The notes under the pieces were generated by a model. That model did no database searches, had not been told where the DNA came from, and saw nothing but the letters and a program-made list of their open reading frames with translations. From Cylicocyclus nassatus (lineage: Eukaryota; Nematoda; Chromadorea; Rhabditida; Strongylidae): a DNA stretch of 64,000 nucleotides. Made by a program: the position numbers and the translations under genes. Below are positions 55,254-64,000 of the stretch, piece after piece. The first letter of the stretch is position 1. Each line of letters starts with the position of its first letter. The stretch covers positions 66,111,618-66,175,617 of the forward strand of contig CATQJL010000305.1 in assembly GCA_958299035.1 (NCBI GenBank), in the 5' to 3' direction.

Positions 55254-58200
55254 TTAGAATCCCTGATTAGTGCTTGACACTGTGTAGGGAACGGTTTTGA
55301 AGGTCTTAAAAAGGGCAAAAACTTCTCTACGAATTCGAGGATTAAAGCACATATACGTTACTCCATGCATTCCTAAAAAATTTTGGTCAGCCGTAGTTCA
55401 CTTAACCCATCAACTTACCATGGCTTAAATGCCATAGCACGTGCGCAGCAATAATAACAACTCGGGGTACTGACGGGAGAAGTTCAATCGATGCATATAG
55501 TAAAGCTGCAATTGCTGTCGTTACGCAAACACATAGCACTTGTGTAAAAATCTGAATGACGCAGTGTTTGTCAGGCTGTCATAGCAAATGTTCATATTTG
55601 TTAAGCATAGCATCTCTACAATCCATCTCAATGACTAAGCAAAAGCATTTGGTGTGAAGCGACGCCTCTTTTTAGAGGTTTGTCACTGGCGAGTCTACAG
55701 ACCTGCCAACTTCCCCCAGGAACTAGATGGGGCAGATGTATGTCCGCCAAGAAATGTTACAACTGCCATTTTGGTGCCGACCGTTGTGAAGCGTATGCGC
55801 TCATCACAAATTCCACTTCCTCGGGATAAAAACAAGCTTTATTGCAAACTCCGACCTGCATTTGGGCTTTGTCCACATTTCCGTGCGCAACACTAACTTT
55901 TCTCACATACCAGCAAAGATATGGATACACAGTAAGCATAACCAGTGTCACGATGAGGTTGTAAAATAACAAGTATGCGGAGGTATAATGTTGATGCTCC
56001 TAGAATACAATTGGAGTTTCAAACATCATCAGCATGTTATGTCTTATTCAAGAACGTAAGAATGCTCTGCCAGCTCACAATCTTGAAAATGGCGAAATTT
56101 GGATATATTATATGTTCTATTGTCTTGAAACCTGGGCATAAAATTTGAGATTTCGATATTTATATTAGGTCGTTTCAAAAGTAATTTCGCTTTTTTCAAA
56201 CGGGCACCAGATTTGAAGGAACAAAGCTTTCTAAGAGATCTTAGAAGCATTCGATGCAAAATTTCATTCACTTTCTAATGGTTATGATTATGTTGCAAAA
56301 CAGTCAATAAGCTTTCAGAAAATAACCAAAATTTGCGACCCATGCTTTTTTAGATGGTCAAGTTTCACGATTTTTTAAAACTTTCAAAACAATCCTCAGA
56401 AGGAGTTCAAGCAAAGATTCGGTAGAGTAAACCTTACAAAATACACTACTACTTTTCTCTTTTTCTCGTAGCTCGCCGTAGTTTTTTAAAAGATTTTTTA
56501 GCAGAACCATCGGATTTTAGCAGGCCCACCTCAACCACAGTCGCATCAAACATCAGTAATTACTCGGAATTTCAAGCTTTCAAGATGATATATGACTTAA
56601 TATTGATTTTATAAAGCAAATGAGAGTTTATGGGTTCGAAATATCAAATTTCGAATTTTTTCGGGTACAGCCTGGGGCTCGCTAAAAAAATGAGTTATGA
56701 TGATTTCTCCCGGAAACTAAACGTATAGGAAACAAAAAACACCTGTTGGAAAGAGGAGAAAATGCTGCATCGAATAGTGCGCGAGCTGCTCTTCTTTTGA
56801 TGTTCTATGAGGATTTAGCTGCCCAAGTGTAGAAATCGGTAGCATCAGTTAAAATTCTGTTAAAAATGTAGGACAAGCTATGGAAAGGAGAAAAAAGTAG
56901 TTTCGCATTCTGTAGGGTTTGCTCTATAAAGGCGTCACTTGTACTTTTTCGGAGGGTTGATATAAAAGTTTTAAAAAATTGTGAAACTTGACTATCTCAA
57001 AAAGCACAGGTCGCAGATTTTGGTTATTTTCTGAAAGCTCATTGGCAGTTTTGCAACAATTTCATAACCATTAGAAAGAGAATAAAATTCTGCATCGAAT
57101 GCTTCTAAGATCTCTTAGAAAGCTTTGTTCCTTCAAATCTGGTGCCCGTTTGAAAAAAGCGAAATTACTTTTGAAACGACCTAATATATTGTATAAATAG
57201 TAATACAATTGTGATAAAAATATGTAATAAAAGCAGCGTATGCCTTGCATTAAGTACGCAAGTTTGAGATCGCTTTTGCAATTCTCTAATTCAACATTGA
57301 GTCACACTGTTACACTGCAAACCGAAATCTCAGTTCAGTGATAGTAAATGTATTTACAAGACGAGTTTGTGTGGAAAAACGAATTTTCAACGACGAAAAT
57401 TCGTTCGCGATGCTAACGCGTAACATTCGTTGCTATTTCTACGCCTCAGTGGCAAGGCTTGGTGAATTTGCAACTATTAGGATATGAAAACTTTTTCCGA
57501 GCTTTTCCCCTGCCCGATGGCAATGTTCATGCGAGGGCCCTTAAGAAGACCCAAGCGGCCCTAAAGGAATCAGCTGTAGATTCAGAGTTTAATAAAACTC
57601 AAGGATCGACTCAAGCAGAAAAAGTCAACCTCGGATGGTGGGCGGGCAATCTTGATGATGACAATGGCGGCCCCCAATTTTTGTGAAAGAGAGAAGAGTG
57701 CGAGGGGTTCTACAAGCACAATAATTATGGTAGGTGGATTCAATTATGTCGAATCTAGATGCGAAGTGCTTTAGAGCCGGATTTTCAGGATCAGAATAAG
57801 GGTGGTTTCAAACTTGCCTCAGCTATCCATCACGTTGGCAGTTTTTCTCAAAGCTTGAATAAGTTTTCCTCTAAATTCAGTTATGTTTAGAATTGAAACT
57901 CAGCCACATAGAAGATCGAGAAGAAGGAGACAAGTAAGTATAGACAAGTGTAGAACGATCGCCGCTCTTTCATTTATTTCGTTCTAAAGTTTTAGCGCAT
58001 GATGTAGCAATGACATGAAGTTGATAAGCGCCTTACACACTGTTGTTACAATAATGTATATACTACTGACGAAATTTTTTTTGAAATGGCTTACCCATTC
58101 TGGGTCTCCTATCATAGGTGGGCCAATAAATGCTGATATAACTGTGTTGAAAGGAATTGGTCTCAGTACAAACCACACAATAATCATGTAGAATATGGAA

Positions 58201-60081
58201 AGAGACGTCCACATGTACAGAACTTTCCCTGAAATGATTAAGAACATAAATTTGGTTGGTTACAATAGAGACCATGCACCTTCAAAGAAAAATCCAAGAG
58301 ACCGAGCAGCAGGAACCATTTCTACTAATCTATTGAAGGCCAGAACCATACAGTTGAACGATGCTCCAAACCATAAGCCTATTATATAGAGAATGTGCAC
58401 AATTTCCCTCTTGACCTTCGACTCGTGATACTGGGCACACCATCGAGCGTAAGCAGGTTTAAGATTATACCTCCAACATTCTCGAAATGAGAATGCTTCA
58501 CAAGCACACAAACGTCTTGTATAAGCAAGCAAATGGTGCACACGAGGGGGAGAGAAGGCCTCTCCTTCACTCAAAAAAGGGGCCGTAGTATCCCATTCAT
58601 CTCATATGTTCTGAGATGACCCATTCAGAAGAGTTTCTTAGGGTCAAGACTGCCCATTCAGGGCTTTGAGGTAGTCAGTTGAAAGTCAGAAGACCGTTTA
58701 ATGCTGTGTGCGAAGTCACTCGCAAACACCTACTCGTTTGACCACACCTTCCCGAACAGTGTTGCCGTTTTCTCCCTAATAACGTACACGATTATTATGT
58801 CTAGCAAGCATTAACGTATCCTGAAATTCCGTTCGGGGGGAAGGGGGGAGGGGGAGTTTTCTTGAATGAAGTTGCATGGCTAACGCCACGCACTCCGAAA
58901 AATTTGCTACGCTTCTGAATTTTACCGGCTCAAAACCCGAAATTTCAGACAAAGGGGGCTTGGCGGCAGCCACGCCCTCGAAAAAAATTTTTATAGCTAA
59001 AGTAAGCTTTTAAGGAAGTTTGAAATTTATTTCAGTTATTTATAAGTGCAAACAAGTCATTTGCACACTTTCATGATTCATGTAAGTGACTTTTAGAATT
59101 TTCGCCATCCACTCTCGGGGGGGGGAGGGGGGGGGGGGGAGGGGAAGGCCACTGCTAGCAAGCGATCTGCAATCAGATGTAGTTTACTGGATGCCGGACT
59201 ATGGCATGTTCCGTTCAACTTAGGATGCCCCAGACGAGTTGCATCGAGGGGTGTTTACTACGGGCCAAGGTCACGCGTTTTTTGAAAGTGATCTTTACCT
59301 ATAAAAATTTGCAATTGGCTTCTTTCCACTTGTAATAAAGTATGATGAATCCTCAACTTTTCATACGGACAATTCAAATAAGAGTGTTTTGAGTTCAACA
59401 TTAATATAGGACTGGGTAAACTTACTGTAAGCCAGATGTCCTGCAATCCATTCGAAATTCTTCGACGAACAGAATATTCCACCTGTCTAAACTACCACAT
59501 GAGATTTGTTTTCAAAAATTTTGGAGCGGAGCCTACAAAGTGAAAGTAGGCTGTGACGTATGATGTAAGCACAAGATCAGCAATGTCAGCAAATCCATTA
59601 ATCAACATGAGTCTGTAGCATGGGATCCTCAGCAGATGTCCCCGGTACATTCCGACTAGGCAGAGCACGTATAGAACCTAAGGTCAGAGTCTCAATGTGG
59701 ACGACGAATAACATTTGTTTGATGATAAAATTTGGGTAATGTGAGAATGAAGGACCAAACTACTTTAGCTTATCGTTTGGTTGCGTTTGGGGAAAGCTCA
59801 CAAAATAAGAAATCATAAAATGTGCAATAGCATCACTCTTGTGTACTGTATGAGCATGTTTTTCTCAGTAGTAGATGCAAACTTATCATAGAAGCGTATA
59901 GATCAACCAAACTAAAGTTACAGCATAGACCCACGATGAATATAGTCCCTGCCATTGAAAAATATATTCCTTGAGCGTAGTTGTAGGAGCCGCGATTTTG
60001 CCATTCAGAAAGTGGTCGTGAACTACAGTTATATTCCTCTTCGTCAATCCTCCATGGAAGATGTAAGTAGAATACATGCAT
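55254..60081 (-). CDS. SRT-family chemoreceptor, complete eight-exon model
   Basis: Exon 1, 60081-59935: FYLHLPW, EEEYNCSSRPLSEWQ (extracellular N-terminus). Exon 2, 59677-59537: LYVLCLVGMYRGHLL, PCYRLMLINGFADI (TM1-2). Exon 3, 59486-59426: TGGIFCSSKNFEWIAGHLAY. Exon 4, 58378-58280: LWFGASFNCMVLAFNRLVEM (TM3 with the FNR motif). Exon 5, 58228-58095: GKVLYMW, LRPIPFNTVIS, PPMIGDPEW (TM4). Exon 6, 55999-55856: FYNLIVTLVMLTVYPYLCW (TM5). Exon 7, 55551-55419: QVLCVCVTTAIAALLY (TM6). Exon 8, 55372-55254: GMHGVTYMCFNPRIRREV (TM7 and tail). All junctions have GT and AG, phases agree, and the exons sum to 978 nt with no internal stop. The exon 6 donor (CAG|GTCGGA) is the weakest site. Introns 2, 4 and 7 are 46-51 bp; introns 3 and 5 hold MITEs. 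The family acts in sensory neurons; the ligand is unknown. Confidence 0.85.
56165..57184. mobile_element. Palindromic mariner-type MITE in SRT intron 5
   Basis: TA at 56163-56164 and 57185-57186. Ends TTAGGTCGTTTCAAAAG and CTTTTGAAACGACCTAA are exact complements, and the arms stay highly similar for about 200 bp. The interior is a looser palindrome. No transposase. Confidence 0.9.
58809..59154. mobile_element. hAT-type MITE in SRT intron 3
   Basis: CTAGCAAG is duplicated exactly at 58801-58808 and 59155-59162. The right end is GGCCACTG; the left end CATTAACGTATCCTG is a mutated form of the family terminus CAGTGGCGTACCCAG. Internal GGCTAACGCCACGC and GGCGGCAGCCACGCC match the copies at 38717 and 20087. 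G-rich tracts sit near both ends. Confidence 0.88.
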
Positions 60082-60857
60082 AACTCAGTAACGAGAAGAG
60101 AACTTCTGTAAATTTGTTATAGAGCTTTGAATAATCTCCTTCGATGAGTGTGATCGGACAGACGATCTCAATCTTTGATGAGTTCTTGCACAAGGAAGAG
60201 GCAATTAGAGCTGGAAAGTGCATTATTCATTGCTCATTCATTTCATACATATCAGAAATCTGCTTCCTGGTTTTCTTTCTTTTCATGTACTAAGTGAACT
60301 TCAGACTGTAACGAAACTCGGCCAAAAGGCAGATCCTATTTCATTTACCTATCACAATTATGCATTTGCATACTATTGCGGTGTTGGCGGATGTAAGTAC
60401 AAAATTTATGCGCGAAATTTGATTAAGTGGTGCGTTCGGTTGTGTCAATGATAAAATGAAAATTTACTTCTCTATGCTGGTACAGTATAGATGATTAGCT
60501 TGGTGAGGAGCAGATCCATTCCAAACTCTGTTCACTACAAACGAAATCAGACTGATGTGGTAGAAAGCGCGTAATTTTATCGAACCTGTGTTTTGGAAAG
60601 ACTTCGAGCGGTAAATCTACAAGGATCTCAAAATGCCTACTTAAAATTAGCTCTTTAAACGCGCGCCAATCATTTAGAACCTTCCCATATTGCTAGATCA
60701 ATTTGACACACTTTCTGATAACTATTTACGAATAATTCAACAATTTTTTACTAGCTTCACCGCTGTAAGATTTTATTCTTCCACAATGTGTTCACAACTA
60801 TCCATATTTCATACAACTTTGACCATGATTTTCCAAACAAAATTGTTCAGTATATAG
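60082..60857. other. Upstream region of the SRT gene, no gene recognised
   Basis: A/T-rich sequence between the SRT start codon and the RTE 3' end. It should hold the SRT promoter, but no TATA, E-box cluster or trans-splice signal could be pinned down by eye. Confidence 0.45.
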
Positions 60858-62790
60858 CTTATTTATTTAGATAAGTAGATGGCCCTTCTTGACGTGGTAT
60901 GCGGGCCTCAGCACAAAAGTTTCCATCGATCCCTGTCTCTCGCTTCAGACATCCACGATTTTCTTAGTCCTCGTCGGTGGCTGCGTCCACGAGTTCCAGA
61001 TGCGAAAATCGTATCCAGTTGATTTCTCAGCTGGTCCATCCGTTCCACGAACACGTCTGCCCATCTCGTCGGTGATTTTCCTCGAGGACGTTTGGCTTCG
61101 CGAGGAATCCACTTAAATGTTCTTAGTGTCCATCTATCGTCTGTTCTTCTCATTATGTGGCCGGCCCATAGGTGTTTCGCTTTCGCAACGTATTCCGCTG
61201 GGTCACGAAGACGGGACATTCTTTTCATATCCGTACTGCGAAGTCCGTAGATGTTGCTTGCATCGGGTCATCTTCAGAACACTGCGCTCGAGCGCTCCGT
61301 GGGTGGTCCGTAAAGCTTTCGACGTGGCTACAGTGTCGGCCTAAGTCTCAGCTGCGTAACAGAGCGCCGGGAGAACGATTGAGTCGAACAGGTGGGCACG
61401 AAGCTCCGGGTCCGTCAGTTGGTCAGTGGGTTCCTTCAGAGGTCCGAAGGCGGCCCAGACTGCTCTTCTTCTCCTGTTAAGTTCTTCCCTCAAGTCGTTC
61501 TGCATGTTCATCGAACGTCCGAGATACACATGAGAAGACCTCTCCGTAATCGGGGTGCCTTCCAATTCCATTTCCGCATCTTTGCAAAGGGCGTTTCTCA
61601 TAAACTGAGTCTTCTTCCGATTTATTCGCAATCCGATCTTCTTCCCTACTTCGTTTATCCCTTCAGCATCGTCTCTGCTTCGGTGATACTGCTCGAGAAA
61701 AGAACGATGTCATCCGCAAAACGAAGGTTGGATAGGAATCTCCCATCAACTCGTATGCCTCTCTCGTCCCAGTCCAGTGACTTCATCACCCACTGCAAGG
61801 TCGCGGTGAACAGTTTCGGCAAAATAGTTTGCCTTGTCGAACCCCTTATCTAACTGGAATGGTCAGGGGGCGATGGAATAGCTGCATGGTTGTTCTATAG
61901 TCCTTGTAGGAGTCGGCTAGTGTTTTCATGTAAGCTGGGTCCACTCCTTGATCGACTAACGCTGACGGAATCGTTTCGACGCTGTCAAAGGCTTTCTCGT
62001 AGTCGACGAAGGCTAGGACGAGAGGTAGTCGGTATTCCCGGCAGACTTCTATAACCCTCGAAACCGTCTGGATTTGGCCCATGCAACTGAATCCCTTGCG
62101 GAATCCAGCTTGTTCTTGGGGTTGAGCTTCATCCAGTGTCCTAGATATGCGAGCGAGGATAATCTTCGTGGAATGTTTGTGGAGCACACTCAGCAAGCAT
62201 ATTGGACGGTAGTTCAGGAGATCCTCCCGTTCATCCTTGAACAAAAGGACAGTTTTTGACGTTCTCGATTGGTCGGGAACCCTTTCCTTATGGAGGTAAA
62301 ACGTCAGGTGCGACGCGAAAATCCCATGGAGACGTTGTTCTCTGGCCCGCAGAAAGACGGAAAGTTGTTTTTGTCCTGGAGTGGACTTCTTTATGGTCTG
62401 TATCGCAACATGCACTTTAGCAGGTAGAATCCTTGGTGGTAATTCTCCAGTGGGAACAACGGGCGTCGGCACGGATGTTTATGAGCGGCAGAGGTTGGTG
62501 TAGAAGTTCTTCGCGATAGATTCCATCTTATATCGTGAAGAAATCGGAGTCCCGTCTTCGTTCAATAGTGCAGCCAGCTGTACATGACATTCGCAGAGGT
62601 CTTCGCCACTTCTTGAGATTTCGTCTTTCCAGTATCTTAGCTTGCCTGTACTTCCTAAGATCCTCCTGCAAAGCTGTTCTGGAACTGGTGTTGGCTATCA
62701 GTCGCTCGAGATGGGTTGCATAAATAACAATGTTCAGTGAACAGCAATGCCCTTCAAAAAAGCGATGTCTCATCATTCCTAGGTATTATA
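60858..62790 (-). pseudogene. 5'-truncated RTE LINE with RT and C-terminal domain
   Basis: Minus-strand remnant. It starts within the endonuclease-RT linker (ALQEDLRKYRQAKILERRN, about 62670). RT blocks follow: LLNYRPICLLSVLHKHSTKI (about 62220), QEQAGFRKGFSCMGQIQT (about 62115), LAFVDYEKAFDSVE (about 62010), GVRQGK (about 61843, after a stop), LSNLRFADDIVLFSSS (about 61735-61690), LRINRKKTQFMRNAL (about 61635), VYLGRSMNMQ (about 61530) and YAAET. The tail is SRLRDPAEYVAKAKHLWAGH and RPRGKSPTRWADVF (61215-61055). A/T-rich TAAATAAATAAG lies at the 3' end, near 60860. Domain order and the FADD motif match the RTE clade. Truncation at the 5' end is normal for LINEs. Several stops and frameshifts inactivate it. 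Confidence 0.9.
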
Positions 62791-63229
62791 GGGGATTAGA
62801 GAAGACTGTGCGGTAAGCTGTGGATGCGTCCTAGGCGAATGCGGAAGCGAAGTTTTCATGCTGATTTGACATCAGCAAAACACAAGCGACTATAATTTTC
62901 TTAACCGTAATTTCAATGCGGGACGAGTCAATGAGGCAACAACGTAAATATTGATCTCAAGAAATTTTAGCATTATGAGTCATCCTTGACAAACCTGTAA
63001 GAACCTTTGAAATGAACTCTCGTTTAAGAGTCGTTCATCCCTCTTTTATATATCTTCCACAAATTTGATCGAATATTAAAGGATAGTAACTACAAAAAGA
63101 TTGGGATTAGCACTATAGAAAGATAGCGTGGCAGTCGTACGTATTGAGGGTTTTCCTGGAGGCCACTGATGAACTCCCATCACATATCTGTCACTGTGTT
63201 GCTGCAGCTTTTTCGTGACCTTGATTCAA
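62791..63229. other. No gene recognised
   Basis: Sequence beyond the RTE 5' truncation point. No repeat boundary, exon or structured element was recognised. Confidence 0.45.
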
Positions 63230-63660
63230 CAAAAACAGCTTGCTGAAGTACCCCGCTTCGCTCGGCACTCGATATTACTACTACATGCCACTTATACAAC
63301 ATCTCTTGGCCCCTGTTCATCTTCTACCTGCCAGCACCTCTATCAGTATGCTCACTTTCCCCTTCCCTGTAGCAACTCCCGGAGCAACAGCTCAAGGTTT
63401 GCGAAAAAAAGCGTTTGATTTAAAAGCGAATATTGCGCTCGTATACAACATGCTCACCTACCACCTGCGCCAACTGCCAGCCCTATACCTCAAAATTTGC
63501 TTAGGAATCCATATCGATATGGGTCGCTGAAAGCAGCCTCTGACACTTGCTCCACCCCGAACTGTTCGTAAAAATTTCTATTCAAACTGGTTGGAACATA
63601 TGCGGAGCATACGTACAAACACACACAAACACATGAAAAGACAGATACTCAGTATAAGCA
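63230..63660 (-). mobile_element. Degenerate Helitron remnant, reverse orientation
   Basis: Blocks of the non-autonomous Helitron family appear in reverse order: CATGCTCACCTACC, CAACTGCCAGCCCTATA, ATATCGATATGG, TTCTATTC...GGAACATATGC, ACGTACAAACACACACAAAC and AAAAGACAGATACTCAG (matching the complement of the 34490 element's start). No intact end remains. Confidence 0.6.
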
Positions 63661-64000
63661 AGAGAGAAAACATGCATGAATTTTAGAGAGTCATCCCAGC
63701 AGTTCCCACATGATTAAAGGACCCAAATAGACGGCAGCGTCCATAGGAAACATTCAATGAGATAAAGCTATGAGCTGAGCGGCTCACAGAACGAGTAGCT
63801 GAGCCTGCAAACCCGACTGACTCATGGGAGGGGGAATAATGTCAACAACACTAAATGAGAACAGTCTCGTGATTGAATAAGTGACTGACTGAAAGGCTAA
63901 TTTCTGGCTTTTTTAGCGATGCACCTGCTTACCAGATCCTCGAGCTCATTGAATGTTCTTAATGTGTTTCTGCAAAACTATAAGAGTACTGCATAAAATA

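Noticed and set aside
57459..57686. Plus-strand frame (75 codons) in the SRT intron as a small gene
   Set aside because: It has no homologue that I recognise and no splice or promoter support, and it lies antisense within an intron.

Overview
The window is eukaryotic and almost certainly from a rhabditid or strongylid (clade V) nematode. Three signs point there. It carries nematode-specific chemoreceptor genes (SRT and SRSX families). Their introns are often only 46-70 bp. Its RTE-type LINE fragments look like those common in hookworm-type genomes. No prokaryotic operon, CRISPR array, rRNA or intact tRNA was seen. Nearly everything that is not a chemoreceptor exon is mobile DNA, much of it nested.

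Host genes, all on the minus strand: an SRSX receptor (29559-36456, six exon blocks, two reading-frame breaks); an SRT receptor (41650-51635, seven of the expected eight exons found); and a second SRT receptor (55254-60081, eight exons that join to 978 nt, 325 codons plus stop). A crippled SRT exon remnant lies between the two SRT genes (53383-53447). Exons 1-5 of the SRT paralogues have identical lengths (147/141/61/99/134 nt), which supports the models. Their introns have been filled by separate transposon insertions.

Layout. 0-4 kb: a dispersed 1.1-kb repeat and a non-autonomous Helitron holding a mariner-type MITE and a piggyBac-type element. 4-9 kb: a Harbinger MITE, a palindromic mariner MITE and a decayed Helitron replicase. 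9-11.7 kb: a minus-strand Penelope-like element (PLE) whose GIY-YIG domain precedes the RT (Naiad-like order), with a hammerhead ribozyme core. 12.3-15.3 kb: three foldback or MITE elements. 15.3-17.4 kb: unassigned. 17.4-22.2 kb: a second PLE with the usual C-terminal GIY-YIG, split by a 1.9-kb hAT element with an 8-bp target duplication. 22.3-24.7 kb: a Helitron helicase and the element's 3' end (CTAG). 24.8-29.6 kb: foldbacks and repeats. 29.6-36.5 kb: the SRSX gene, whose large fourth intron holds an RTE fragment, a Helitron piece and two or three MITEs. 34.5-40.5 kb: two complete non-autonomous Helitrons (5'-TC...CTAG-3' between A and T) with about 120-bp minisatellites. 41.6-60.1 kb: the SRT cluster. 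60.9-62.8 kb: a 5'-truncated RTE. 63.2-63.7 kb: a Helitron remnant.

The most noteworthy points are: two PLEs with opposite domain order, each next to a hammerhead-like motif; a 2.35-kb foldback inserted 3 bp before a splice acceptor, so that its terminus now supplies the upstream acceptor context; Helitron 5' ends that can be reassembled by removing nested insertions; and a Helitron Rep whose HUH motif reads H-A-Q. All calls come from reading the sequence by eye. No database search was run.
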